Below, in pieces: positions 10,501 through 25,500 of a DNA stretch of 64,000 bases (the first letter of the stretch is position 1; every line of letters starts with the position of its first letter). The stretch is taken from the NCBI RefSeq assembly GCF_905475465.1, contig NC_062248.1, positions 8,680,001 through 8,744,000 on the forward strand, given 5' to 3'. The stretch is from Pieris napi (Eukaryota > Arthropoda > Insecta > Lepidoptera > Pieridae). Position numbers and translations under genes: made by a program. Under the pieces are notes generated by a model. It was not told where the DNA came from, made no database searches, and saw only the letters and a list, made by a program, of their open reading frames with translations.

Positions 10501-13500
10501 TTATAGAATATAAAAAAATTCAACTGGAATTTGCGTTCCAATTTGCGTGAATGATTTTGTTTTAAGGAAGTGTTTTATAATTGGTCCGAATACTCAAATA
10601 AATTTTTCTGTTAAGTTATCAAGTGAACTATATTTCAAGATTATAAATGTGTTCATTAGACAATCTGGTGTTACGGTAACCTTTGCTCTATTATCTTTTA
10701 ACGTTTTTATTCGGTACATATCAAGTGGCAACAACATTTTTATCATTATCCGCCCTCGTGACCTAAAAAAACAGCTTAAAGTTTAGTAATTACAAATTAG
10801 CATAAACATTTCATTGATGAATGCCGATTCATTTATTAAGCCTAAAATAACCACTGATTCACACGGACATTGTTTTCATAAATATTTTCGAAATAAATTG
10901 ACTATTAATATTATTACGAATGTTGTATTATCATGGTGAAATAATTTATGAAAACAAAACTTCTCTCATTACAATATTAGTATGGATGAAGATAATACAG
11001 TTCACCTCTTGGTAATAAAATGTGGTTTGTTCTACTAGTCAATAGTCAACATCTATGAAACTTGCGTAAAATTTATATGAATTTGCATTCGTTTAAATAG
11101 CCATGATACAGGGACTCATCCATGACTTTCTTCTTATAATAACAACACTGTTCGAAACAATTCAGTCAAATCTACATCATGCGCGCTACAAAGCATGAGA
11201 AACGTTGAAAATGTTTTATAATCAAGTCAAATTAAATATGTAGTAATAATCCAGTATGATTACAAGACGAGAAAATTCAAATATTGTCATTTAGTTGAAT
11301 TACTTACATTAATAAATCTCTTTATTGACGAGTCATAAGTGTACAATGTGTTACCTATATGATTAAATGGTTTTTGAATTATTTGAATAACTTTGAAATT
11401 TAATAGACGAGTTAAAAACAAGTAATTTACTTTTTAATTTTATTAAAAAAAAAAAAATTTACTGTAATACAATATTATTTTATACAATAAATATTGTAGT
11501 TATTGTAGCGGGTTTCCTAATTAAAATAATTTACCATTACAGAATCAATATAAGCATGCCAAATGTTCACAAATGCTTTTACGGATACGAAAATTCTCAG
11601 TAATGATTGTGTTAGTACCAAAAAATATCTTATCATTTAAATAAAATTTACGACACTAAAGGTTGTAACCTCTGATAAATTTAGCGACAAGACCAAATTG
11701 TGCTTGATAATATACAGTGGCAACCTTCGCTTGTTTTACCAGTTCAAAATGTTACAATAATTAAACTTTATAAATAATAATAGTAAGTTTGAGCCATCTC
11801 TATTGTTAATGCTTTAAGTAGCACCAAGCTTTACTAGTTAGAACTGACTAGAAATTAAATAAGATTTGTATGATTTTTTACATCCTTATAGAGAAAATAA
11901 ATCCAGTGACCTAAATCGTTTCAATTAACATGCCAAAGTTGTCTACTGTACTTAAACATACCTGGATTGGGAAATATATACAAATATAATAAATCAGTGG
12001 CGCTACAACATTTTTAGGTCTGGCCCTAAGATTTCTGTATCTGCTTCATGATTATTTGTCAATCAAACAGGCATGTAGGTGGTCAGACTTCTGCGCCTGA
12101 CACACGCCGTCGTCTTTAGGTCTGAGGCAAACCGGTTTCCTCACGATGTTTTCCTTCACCGTTCGAGTGAATGTCAAATGCGTACATAGAAAGAAAGTCC
12201 AGTGGTGAATAGCCGGCGATCGAACCTACGACCACACTACTCATTGTAGGAATTGGGAAATATATTATTTATAATAAACTAAATAGTATCTAACCTTTAT
12301 TTGTATTAAGTAGAAGCGTAGAAAGAATAATATTTATCTAATTAACAAAAATACTGCCACTTTGACCAAGAATGGGCTCAAGCGTAGTATGTACCGTAGC
12401 GTATAAAAATATTATGTAAAAAATGGGAATTCATAGGAATTTAAACTAGAATGTGCAGCAATTTGAGAAATTGATATTGTTGACTATACATAGACCTCAA
12501 ACTTTTGGCAGTCAGAGTTATTAAATCCATAGTACAAGCTGGAATCCAGCTTTGTTTCCAGCTAATTATAACTATTTACTTTCTGTCTATGTGCGCATAC
12601 AGTGAAGGAAAACATCGTGAGGAAACCGGAATGCCATTGCCTCTCTTGAATAAGTCGACGGCGTGTTTCAGGCATAAAAAGCTGAGCTACTTGTAGTTCG
12701 TAAATTAAATGATGACAAAACAGATACAGAAGTCTGAGGCCCAGACCTCAAAGTTTGTAGCACCATTAGCTCTAGTTGTATAGCCATTTAAGTGTTTATT
12801 AAGTGTTTAAGCATGCAAATACAGGGGTCTAGGCTCAGAATATGATTTTTTCCCATTCGGTGTCGAGACCCTTGGTCCGTGGGGTGCTAGCGCTATTAAG
12901 GCTTTTTAAAGAAATATCAAAAAGGTTAGTCGACATCACAGGAGAAGGAAGATCTGGCAGCTACCTCGGACAAAGAATTAGTCTAGCTATTCAAAGGGGC
13001 ACGCTGCCAGTATCTTCAGAACCTTGCCTAAAGGAGTCCCCCTTTTAATAATATATTTTAGTTTATGTTAAGGTTAGTAATTTATTTCAATGTATAGTGT
13101 TTATTATATACTGCATTGAAAATGTAAATAATTTAAACATACTGATTGATGCTTTAATGTTTTTGGTCTCCTTAGGTCGATTTTGTATCGCTTGCCTCTA
13201 ATTACGCACTAAAATATATATTATTATAAAAAATAATTATGTTACGTAGATAGAAAATTAATTTTCTATAAGATATAACGACACACATTTTTTGGAGATT
13301 ATTGACCCCTCCCCCCGTGTAACGTTTTTCTGTACCCAAGTAGGTATAGTAAAACGTTTCGTGACCACCTAGTGACTCTTTATACCTAAAAGTTACCATT
13401 ATGTGGTGTAAAGTACTGGAAAGTCGAAAATAATATTAATAATAACGCGTAATTCAATCCCCGCCCCGCATTGTAACGTTTTACAAAAGGACCCCCCCAA

Positions 13501-16500
13501 AATTCGTTCCGTAATACTTGAACACTCCCAATGATAGAGTGACTAAAATTTTCAAAATGAATCTTAATTCTAAAAACTTAATTTAGAGTAGGCTATCTCG
13601 ATTGAAATAGGTCAAAATCAGTGTCCATTGAAACTTTCGTAACGGGGTCGCGACAGCAGGATCCCTTATCAAGCGCACAGGAAGCGTATTATCAACTTGT
13701 CGTTTATTTTAACACAATTTTTGCAATTGTTGCCGAAATAATTAAAATTTTATTACCATATCATGGCAGATAACAATTTTAGAATGAATTTGATTTAGGA
13801 CAGTACAATGTTATCACTAAAGTTCAAAGCGCTATTTAAATTATATTACGTCTTAAGTATTTAGTAGTATGGAATTATATACTGATATTTAAATAAATAT
13901 AATCGCAATGAAACATGTTACCCAACAACAAACAAACTACTAAATTTGTTGTATGATATTATACATCTATACAGGAGTTTATATTCAACTAATAAACTTT
14001 ATAACGCCATAAAGGATAGTTAAATATAATAGCTAAGATATTATAAGTTATATATTGTTCGTCGCTATCCGTAACTTAATTCCGGGGTGAATCGTCCTGT
14101 CAATGTTCGCTTCAATTCATGAGTCGCTGTTTTATCGCCTTGCCGTACAGAACATTGAACTCAAGAGGATGTTACACTATGATTCCCATTTTTAATCGTC
14201 GCTAGAAATAAAAGCACGGAAATAAGTCACCGAATTGCACAGTTCATGGCTTTATTTAGAATGGAGTTATTACGCCTAGCCATAAGCAACCAAAAAGTAA
14301 ATTTATAAATCTATGTACATTATAATATAATCTTTAAAAAAAGAGTAATTTGCGTCAACAGTGACAAGTTGCTGTACAATTAAAACCACCGACAAAGATG
14401 CATAGAGTAAATTATATAGAATAGGTTAGCCATTTTGCAACTTGCAGTTTATAGCTGCACTGAAAGTTATTGCTTACTTCCAGTTACGTAAAATAGGTCA
14501 ATAGTTTCAGTACTGCAACAAAAGGCACATTAATATACGGTTATATTCTTAAACTATATTTGCAGTTGTTTGCATTTAGGATTCCTAAACTTATTCGTGA
14601 TTAAATTTTATAAAATTAACAGAACCAGCTTTATTAGTTCATGATATTTAATTAATCAATATATTTGACAGCAATCTGATCAGAGGGCTTAATGCTTTAC
14701 GTCAATATGACAATCTTAGGTTTTGACAGCGCAATTCCATATGTTTGTGTAGGAAACTACGCGTAGTATTGTAACTAAACGTTGTACGTAGGTGCTTCCA
14801 TTTACTTTAAAATACGCTTTTCTTTTTCTGTTATGTAGCTGTTCGATTTTACGTATCGCAACAAAGAATTTAAAACTACAAAGCAACAATCAATCCAGCA
14901 GGATCTCTTATATTCTCGTTTTCATTAAATAAAATACAAGCCTTGATTTATGTAAATATAACTATAATAATTATAATTCACGTGATTTGTTATAAAATTG
15001 ACGATAGTAGATTCAGATTTATAGCTAGGTAGTCTATTTTTGTAGCATTAAGTCACATTGCAAGTACAACTCACATTGTGTATCGGGAGCACGTTTACGA
15101 GTTACCGGGGTCACCAGATTCCAGTAAACCGATCGTAAATCTGAGTTTGCTCTGCTTTTTTGACATAGTTTTATTAGTTATAATGCAACGAAAATAAACG
15201 TTTATTAATGTACAGACTCCACGTTTCGATAGGTAGGTGACTAATATAATATGACTATGACGAAGAAAATATTAAAAGGAAAACACTTTACTATACAACG
15301 AAATATTTAATTAATAACGCCATAGAGTTTACATTGTAACCAAATCAACGACCGTAACCTTCCACCTCCCAACGGGCCATGGGCCAGACATATTTCTGTA
15401 CATGTTTCATTCGTCATTCATGCTTATATCCGTTGAAAAAGTGTTATTAATTGCTCATATTAAAAAGTTTTTACCCAATAACCAATACCAGGTTTATATT
15501 AGACACAATATGTGTCGTTACACAATAACAATAAATAAGGATTCATCCAGAAGGACTCTAGTTACCTACACATATACGTTATGGGTATCGTTTTAAACAA
15601 AGGCCGAAAGAAATATGAAGTTAGGCACGGGACGTTCGTTGCGGGATGTGCAAATGGCTGTTATCGCCTGGGACACTGCCATGATTGTTTATCCAGCCCG
15701 TTCCATGAATTGCAACCAATGAATCATGCGTTCTATAATCGCTTTGATACCTACCACATGTTATAATCATTAATGACATAATTCATAAAAAAATTCGGTA
15801 ATGATTCTACCCGATGAATTTGAAATTATTTCAGCAGAATTATTCATGATGCAATCAACGCAATGTATGTGATGATTATGTTTGATAAAGACAATTAAGC
15901 TGAATATGTTTCTTATCAAGTGTTGTTTCATAGTCTGACTTCAACAATGCAATACGACATAAACATGCTGTCAGTTTCGCTTATAATAATAACTTGTTAA
16001 AACTATTGCCACAGAAAAATATATCTCGTAACTGTTACAGATACAGATAAAGTCATTTTTTAAAAATTAAATATAATAGTAAATAACTAAGAGATGTCAT
16101 TTCACAAATTACAGTAAAATTTGGTAAAAATATACAACAAAGACGTGTCTTAAAAATAATAATAATAGCTTTTATTGTTTAAATATCATCCTTTTTAAAC
16201 GTGGTTGTTATGTTTGGGTTTGTTAGACGCGTGTCCATATCGGTATTTGTGAATTTCGCATTGCCTGCATTTCATAGCGGATTCTTAGAAATGACGGCTT
16301 CGAATGGACAAAAGAAATGAACTCTGTTGTCAAGTATATATTTAATTTATAGATCTAATAACATGCAACCTTTTAATACGCTTTAAACAACGTGTCTGTT
16401 TCAAATTTAAATTGATCTAATAATAAACAATGTTTTTAAATGTTATTCATACCGTAAGGTAAGTAAATAAATAATAAAATATTATTTAGCAATAAACACT

Positions 16501-19500
16501 ATATATCTATTATTAGACGAGTAAGTTAAACTATGAATAATAAAAGAAATTACGGCTACTGTGAATTGTCCGACTAACTGATAAATCGAGTTTCATTCTC
16601 ATTTCATTTATTATTTTCTACAGCGATTTTAAGTCTATAAATTTATAAAACTAGGTGCTTAATCGCAACATTTTTGCGTCCCTGAGAATACGCGTCAACC
16701 GGAAGAACGCACACTGACAGCGCCCACGCCACAGGAAGCGCTGTTCGCACTGAAAAATATGTGACATAGTAGCAAAGAACTAATTAAATACGATTGATTT
16801 ATCATAATTGTATCTATGTACTTCCAAAGCTGGTCATAAACAAGAGAGGGCTTCTCTTAAATCTATAATTTTTTCAGCAGCTAGGTGAGGGGTACTGGGT
16901 TCGATTCCCGGTTCGAGGGCAAGTTTTTATTTAATTTAAATTTGTTCTCGGCCTTTTGGAGGGTTGTGCGGTACCGGGCGAGTGCCTAAACCGTACATGG
17001 AGGACACGGTCGAATTTCTAAAGACAAGCACGAATTATAAAAAATCCTATACTTGACGCTGGCTAATGCACATATCGTGCCAGAGCCATAAAAAAAAAAA
17101 TATAATTATGTTTCTGCAGTTCAACGTATCCGTAACAGACCAAAGCTTTCATATCTATTCATTAAGTATTTAATTTATGAACTACATTAGTACATTTACA
17201 CAATGGCTGACACCATTGTACATAATTTTAAAATTTTGGTATATCTAGTTTAATTTAATACTTACTTTCTTGGATTTATTTTCCCTGAATCCCAAGAGAA
17301 CAAACCATATTTTCCGTGATAGTCAATTGCTCATACATAAAACTGAAAATAAAACAAACATATAATTATATATTTGGTGTCTTCCCAGCACTATTTTTTT
17401 ACATATTGTATCTACAGAGCGTTACACGTGTAAGGTACATTACATAATTAAATTTACATTTGTCAAGCTTTAGTGCAATGGACTAAGTGCGTTAATAAAT
17501 ATCATAGTAGCATCATGAACACAAATGCCTAGACGCAAAACAATAAACTAATTTAAGATAACGTCATTTGTTTCGGTGATATATAGTCCTTAGATTCAAA
17601 TGATGTTTAAATTACTTCACAATCAAAATGCATGCATCAATAAATGGAGTTTCAAGGAAACTCATGTTCTAAGTTGATTTTTTTAAATATATTTTTGGGT
17701 ATCGTAAATAGATCGTAGCGTTTCGTAGACAGCTACGTAACAAATTTACTACCTTTGTAAGCTCTATTTATCCGTGTCCGGATTATGAGCTAGACCTCGG
17801 GACAACAAAGTTCGAACACCAGCCCCAAAAAAAAACCATATAATATAGTCTATATATTCAGTCGAGATCAATGATTTCTGTTAATACCTAAGAATAATAA
17901 CATCATAGTTGTACAAAGTACTGTAGGTTAAACGGCAAAAAAAATCAAAGACAATGTGGTTTAGTAATTAGAATTTAAATGTTTTCTTTTTCGAAGTCTA
18001 TTCTGTGGAGGCTACAGCCCGGGGTCCCGATCGCCCTCCCCTAAATCCAGGCCTCTATTTATCTAGGATAGTTAAAACTGATAATTAAAGCTGCCTTCCA
18101 GTTTCACAAGTATAAATTGAGATTTACACAATCTCACTTACACTAACTCCGCCGGCTCTGGGACCCAAAATGTCCGAATCGAGAAATTCCAGCGCACGCT
18201 GTGTGACTGCTGATTTTCAGCAGGTCCTCCTCCACCAACATTCCAACTGTACCAGGGCTGGCCTACTGTTTCCCGACTAGTAGGCCGGTTTAGATATGCC
18301 TTTACTGATCCTGCCCAAGCGCTCAAGGCGCCCCACGTAGTTGATGGGCCTTGTATTCACCTCTAATGTTGGGCTGGCTACCAATTCTTTTATTTCGGTG
18401 TATTTTCGGATAGTCCATGATCGGTCCTTTTCGGTCCTAGGATTTTACGCAATATATTGCGTTCTGTATGTGTTATACTCGCAGGTAATGATAATAAAAA
18501 TATAAGTTGAATTACCCGGAATATGTACTCGTGTCAATTAAACTATTACCAAACAAACTATTTATTATAAACGAAATACGTTTTCCAGAAGTATACCACA
18601 AACTCATAAACAAGAATTAACCTTGATTGCAAGAACACTAAAACATATGACTCTATCAAATAGTGTCCTTAAACGAATTTAACTCGTTACAAATGTAAAT
18701 TGATATCGTTTGAAACGCCTTCTTAATAAATTGCGATGACACTTGCTCTATTCTCCGTAGAGATCGGCAAATATGGAGTGTTTAAATATGTAATGAAATA
18801 TTAAGAACTACATTTAATTAAATAAATAATAATTGTCCTGACAGTTCAATTAAAGCTTCCATTTCTTTCCATGTTTTTCGATGATTAAACTGTACTTTAC
18901 TGTAACCACATCCTGTTTGTGATAGATAGCTTTCTGTGTTTGACATACGCCGAAGATTTTCAGGACTAAAGCATGCCGGGTTCTTTAAGGTGTATGCAGT
19001 CACGGTACAAAACGCGTGTTAAATGTGCACATACAAAAATTGCATTGCACAGCCGTTATTCGAGCGTAAGATCTTTGGGGCATTAAGAGTCGCTCGACTA
19101 GGCCAACACTGACGGTCGGGAAAATCACACCAAAACTAACATAAATAATTGTTATTGCTAGACAAAAAACTTAAAATGTCAACGGAGATTAAAGTTCATT
19201 TAATGATATATGTTTTTATAATCAAGTCATCCTTACACGTGTTTTGATAATGATTTTAAAACAAATATATTATTTACGAGTGTTTTATTATATCTTCTTT
19301 ATATATATAAAAATGTTATATTGGTTTGTGTACGCTTCAAATACTCAAAAAGTTCTGCACCGATCGAACTGAAATTTTAGCATGATATATATTTTATTTT
19401 ATTATATAATCAGCATCAAGGATTGTTTTTATCTATATTGTTTTCTGTTTTTTATTTTTTTCCACAAGTATTGTAAAATTAAACTTGTTTTATTAAATTT

Positions 19501-22500
19501 TTAATTCGTAAAATTTCCTTCAACAACATTATTTCACTATTTTAACAAAAGACGTTAATTTTGACCGCTTCTTTTGGCTTTCTTGAGTATTTAAAACTGA
19601 ATGATTGGAGGTTACCTGTCATTCTCAAACGATTAATTGTAAAATAAGTCATGTCAAAAGCTCATCAACGTATTTATTGTGTTTTTAATTATTATATCGT
19701 TTTGCTGAAGTGACATCATCGACCTACTTACATATTATTGTTCTGTTGAAGTCATTGAGTAAAATAATGATCGTCTTAGCTTATGAGCTACGAAATTCTA
19801 TGTGATTTTCGTCTTGATGTTTTAACTTCTTTGTTCATTTTAGTAACCAATTTATTTCTAATCAAATATTTTATGATGTCATAGTATATTAAAAGTATTA
19901 AACAGATTAGGAACAACCACTTTTGGGTATAAAAAAAAAGAAAAAATACTAAAGATTAAGCTAAACTAAACTAACTAAACTAAATCCCAAATAGCAGTTG
20001 TAGTTCACGTGTAGGTTTTTCTATCACTAGTGACATGAGAAAAACTGTTATTTTGGATAAATAACCCTAGTGATAATTGAGCAGTACTAAAGTGAAATAA
20101 AGCTTTTGGACAAGTTTCATAAAACCCATTTAAAGCAGGAAAAATAAATATTGCATTAAATTTTCTTTAATCAGTGATTTATATGCTCTACTAAGTGGTA
20201 GGAAGTGCAATGGTCTTACACTTACTCCGGGAATCTGTGTCAGAGGTCCCGATGATAAGGCACGCTCATTGTTTTACTTAATGTTCCCAATCAAATATTG
20301 TTTACGACGTTCTGCTTTCATGGCTTAATATTAAACTTGTTTGATTAAGATGCATGTAGACAAATCTGATGGTGAGCTCACACATTTTGCTACCTACTTT
20401 ATTAATGAAATAAAAAAATCCATGATATCGGCTCTTAATCTGTGCGTGATTGTTCTATTTAACCAGTCCATCCAAACTTGTGAAAAAATTCGCCACCTCA
20501 CGAGTTTATAGCTGTGATAAACATTCATTCTTTCGCGTTTCTGCATCTAGATCGTAGACTGCATCGTGCTTATTAATTTAAATAATAATAATTAACAGGT
20601 TGTCTGCAACCAAACAAGATGCGATTGCACTGGATTAAAAGGAGATAGGGGTGATCCGGGTCCTCCAGGTGTACCCGGGCTACTAGGAGAATATGGAGAT
20701 GATGGCCCAGAGGGTCGTATGGGTATTATGGGGGAGTTAGGGGACTTAGGTGAAAGAGGAGACGAAGGTGACAAAGGTGAAAGGGTAAGTTGTCTTTATA
20801 AATTTATATTTGTTTAATTATTATTTGTTAAGAACGCATTTTACATTTTTATTTATTTCAGGGGTCAGATGGACCATATGGACCACGAGGATATACTGGG
20901 CCACAGGTAAATTAATTTATCTATGCAAAAATTAAAGAAAATTGATTTATTAAATGACGAGTACTTTAGTAATATTGAAATGGAATAACCATTTGGAATT
21001 AATCCACGTAAGGACTACAAAACACTAATGAAATTTTAGGGTCCTCCAGGGTTCGAGGGTATCAGGGGAGTGTTTGGATTAGATGGTTGCAGTGGAGTTG
21101 ATGGTGCCATAGGTTTACCAGGCCCCCAGGGTATTCCTGGTGATAGAGGTCTACCAGGTCCATACGGAGAGAAAGGAGCCCAGGGTCTAGCTGGTGAAGG
21201 AGGTGTAAACTCACAAGGTGCGAAAGGAGTTCAAGGTGACTTTGGTCGTCATGGAGTTCCAGGCCCACCTGGTCCAACGGGTTGGATAGGAGATGGTGGA
21301 CCCCGAGGAGAAACTGGAGATCAGGTTATATGTTCAATTGATATGTTGGTCTTTTTGATTTATACATTTTTATATTAATATGTTGGATATCGATTTAGAA
21401 TTTTATAAATTCAATTTTAATTGCAGGGTCCAATGGGAAACCCTGGTGTGCCAGGATACAGAGGTGACACTGGTGAGGATGTTGTAGGTTCACCTGGTGA
21501 AAAAGGAGATCAGGGTGAAGTTGGAGAACCTGGAAGACCAGCTCAAGTAGTTTTTATCCAACAAGTACAGCAAAATATAACAATTTTAGCCAAAGGTAAT
21601 AGAGGAGATAGGGGTCCAAGAGGTCAACAGGGAGTCAAGGGCATAAAAGGAGAACATGGTTCTACAGGAAGACCGGTAAGTTCTTTTTATATTTAAAGAA
21701 AATAATAAAAAGTAGAAAAATGCACATTTAAAAATAAAAACACGATATTTCAATAATAACCATAGAAACGTTTAATAGGGACCATATGGTTTACATGGTG
21801 CTCAAGGATATAAAGGAGACCAAGGTGAAAATGGTCCAAGAGGAAAGCCAGGTGTGAGAGGAGTACTAGGTCCAGCTGGGCCTAAAGGTGATAAAGGAGC
21901 ACCGGGCTACGCGGGCTTAGACGGTGATGATGGACTATCGGGTGAAATAGGAGAGGAAGGAAGAGCTGGTACTCCTGGCGAACAAGGTTTCATGGGAGAG
22001 CCTGGTATATACGACGAAACTTTAAGTGAACCAATAAAACCAGGTTCCATGGGTCCTCAAGGACCAATAGGTCCTCCCGGTCCTACAGGAAGTACTGGCC
22101 TCGACGGGGCTCCTGGACTACCTGGTATAGTAGGTCTGCCTGGATTACCAGGTATAAAAGGTCTTCCTGGCCGTGAAGGTGTGATGGGTATATCTCCTAA
22201 AGGTGAGCCAGGAAACGACGGTTTTAAAGGTTTACCAGGACAGCGAGGACCTCAAGGGTCACCCGGATTGATGGGCTCTATGGGGCCTAAAGGTTTTAAA
22301 GGTGCTACAGTTGTGGGACCTTATGGTGAAGATGGTACTCCTGGGACTGATGGTTCACCAGGATTAAGAGGTGAAAGAGGTGATAATGGAGTCATGGGTC
22401 CACCTGGTTTTCCTGGACGAGGTGTTCATGGAGTTGGTCCACCGGGAGAAGATGGACCGCCTGGTCCACCTGGTTTCACTGGTGATCCAGGCATACCTGG

Positions 22501-25500
22501 ACGACCAGGTCTTCATGGCACAAGGGGTGAACAAGGAGACGACTGCCCTGTCTGTAAATCCGGTAAATTTTAATTTTATTTATCTGTCAATTTACTATCA
22601 TAATTAAATCCTTTTTTATTCATAATCAATTTATTCAAAAGGTCTTCCGGGCCCTAAGGGACAAAGAGGAGATGATGGCTTTTCTGGTCAAAAAGGATTC
22701 CCTGGATATGAAGGGTTACCCGGCCCTCGGGGTAAGAAAGGTTTACCTGGATATCCCGGCATTCCCGGTCAAAAAGGAGTAAAAGGAAATAAAGGTCAAT
22801 CTGGAATGGCTGGACCACAAGGACTTAGAGGGCGAAAAGGGCGTTTATTAAACCCACCGTACGCATTGACTTTAGCTGAAAAAGGCCCACAGGGACCCCT
22901 AGGTAATGAATCGAATCCATTTACGATTCTATATCAAATTATATGGTAGTAAAGAACAATTTTACAAATGTTATTTTCAGGATTTCTGGGAGATGCTGGT
23001 CTGCCAGGAGATGCTGGATGGCCTGGACCACCTGGCGACCATGGCCTGCCTGGTCTTAAGGGCATGACAGGCAACGACGGTCTGCCTGGTTTTCCTGGAC
23101 GCAACGGTACTCACGGTCGCGACGGAGCACCTGGATGGCCTGGACGAAACGCCGATGTACCGTACGCCTTCTTGACGGGACAGAAAGGAGAGCAAGGCAT
23201 AAAGTTAGTAAAATTACTCAAAATTAATTTATTTTTATAGATCTAAACTCAGTAGTAATCTAAATTCAAAAATAGAAGCAATAAAAAGTCCTGTAACAAA
23301 ATGACCTTCGAGTAGACATAACACTTCCATTCCTCAAATTTTTTATTGACTTCTAATCTATAGGTATAGAATATTTTTACATACTCCTTAAATTACTCTT
23401 GGTCCAAAACTGAAGTTATTTGATATTTTGTGCTTTTTTGCAAAAAAAAATATTAGGGGTGAACGTGGAGAGCCCGGTGATGATGGTTTTAAAGGAGAGA
23501 GCGGGGAAGCTATTGGTTCGGAGATTAACTCAAAGGGTTCAAAAGGAAACATCGGACCATTTGGTCCGGAAGGTATTATATAATTTCATAAATTAGTATA
23601 TTAAAGAAATCATACAACAAGCATGTAGGTATGCTAATTAATATATTTAATGTTTTAGGATTAAGGGGTAGAAAAGGAGACATCGGTGAGAGTGGATATG
23701 ATGGAATACCAGGATCAAGAGGTGACATAGGTGACACTGGTGTGTCCCTGCAAGGGCCTGAGGGAAGCAGAGGATTTCCTGGTGAAAAGGGAGATATAGG
23801 GCCATTTGGAGAGCCGGGTAAACCAGGTCCACAAGGAGTCGACGGATTTAGCGCAGAGAAAGGCAAAAAAGGTTCAAGAGGTGAAGTGGGGCTAGCTATC
23901 ATCTATGGAGAAAGAGGTATAGATGGTCTGCCAGGTGAAATGGGAGATATTGGTGAACCAGGTTATCCAGGATCCCCAGGAATTGGAGGGACTATGGGCC
24001 CTAAGGGTGAAACTGGATTTGCCGGTGATGGCGGGCCCCAGGGGCCACCAGGACCTTCAGTAAGTATCGTGTAATGTGTATTCGTTAGAAGTTTAAAATT
24101 AGGAACGTAGTTTAATTTATATTTTTAAATATGCTTAAGTATTTACAACACTCCGAGGTAAATAATTTAATTATTTTAACTTTTCATAAATACTATATAG
24201 GAATAACTTTAATAGGAATGGAATTGGAATCTACTAGTAAAGAAAAATGTCAGGCACGAGACAAAAAAATATGAACAAAAAGTTTTAATTGATAAATTTA
24301 ATTGTAGTTTTTTAAAGAAAGCAATTAATAAATATTTGATTTAAAAAAAAACAATAACATGACATGAGGACATGCGGACATTAAATCAGTACTAAAATCC
24401 TTTTTAAGCTGACAAAAATAAGAAGTTGTTGCTACATGGCTTTGTTTTGGATTGGTTTAGTAAATGCTATGTAAATTAATGGGTAATTAAACATTTGCAG
24501 GGACGTAAAGGAATGCCAGGGATTACACTACAAGGAGCGCCTGGTATGCCTGGAAATCCTGGATTTATGGGTGCCATCGGAATTATTGGAGAACCTGGTC
24601 TTCAGGGTTACAATGGATTGCCCGGAGACGCAGGTCCGAAAGGAACTAAGGGAGAGTTTGGTGCTATCGGTTTTAGAGGCACAACTGGAGAACGTGGTAC
24701 AGTAGGCTTTCCTGGATTCCCGGGATTAATGGGTAGACCTGGTAATGACGGTCAATCTGGCGATCGTGGAGAAACGGGTGGTCAAGGATATCCGGGTCAG
24801 CCTGGGAGAACTGGAATAGTTGGTGTACGCGGAGATAAAGGAAAAACCGGCGATATTGGTCAACCAGGCTATTCAGGACTTGACGGTTTACCTGGGATCA
24901 AGGGCGGGAGCGGTAATATAGGTATGGCGGGTCTTCAGGGATTAAAAGGAGAAGATGCATTAACCGGTATGAGAGGTGATGTCGGAGAACCAGGGCTAAA
25001 CGGTGTTTCTGGACGGCCTGGACTATACGGTTTAAATGGGGAAAAGGGTGATCAAGGTGATTCTGGCTTAAATATGGCTGGCTTTGACGGCGTTAAAGGT
25101 CAAAGAGGTAGTCAAGGTACTCCCGGATTCTTAGGAATTAAAGGGATCAAGGGACCCATAGGTGAGCGAGGAGTACCTGGCTATTTTGGCCAAATCGGAG
25201 ATAAAGGCTTTCAAGGGTACCCAGGTTCGCCAGGACGCCATGGATTTGACGGTGTCAAAGGAGAACGGGGCCCTAACGGTATTCCTGGTGAAAGTGGCAT
25301 TACTGGTGACATTGGTATGGAAGGTGAACCTGGTAAAATGGGGGCTCCAGGAATTCCAGGTGACATGGGCTTTCCTGGAGTAAAAGGTCTTAGAGGATCT
25401 CCTGGGGTAAAAGGAGTTAAAGGAGAAATGGGTCCTAGGTCGTTCTCTCCAGCCACTAAAGGAGACATTGGAGACTTTGGAATGGAAGGTTTGACGGGAT

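Larger units (their letters stand above)
7548..20598 (+). other. vkg intron 1 (13 kb)
   Basis: This intron is about 13 kb, far larger than any other in the gene. It is mostly AT-rich sequence without supportable exons. Recognisable contents: a 142-bp palindromic MITE (8177-8318), a GAT microsatellite (9219-9240), SINE copies (about 11997-12232, 12580-12768, 18935-19050), a Harbinger-type MITE remnant (about 13281-13536), a second SINE family (about 16876-17100), a GC-richer unclassified repeat-like block (about 18000-18440) and a Helitron-like 5' end (about 19296). I see nothing further in 8320-9215, 9245-11990 or 13540-16870. First introns of this kind often hold enhancers, but none can be demonstrated here. 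Confidence 0.75.

Noticed and set aside
10547..10786. Short open frames in vkg intron 1 (also 8702-8977, 12842-13048, 15402-15766)
   Set aside because: AT-rich, low-information peptides with no homology, no splice context and no conserved motif.
16876..17100. tRNA gene suggested by B-box sequence
   Set aside because: The match continues into a repeated body and A-rich tail found again at 40400-40641, so it is a SINE head and does not fold as a full tRNA. The same applies to the family A copies.
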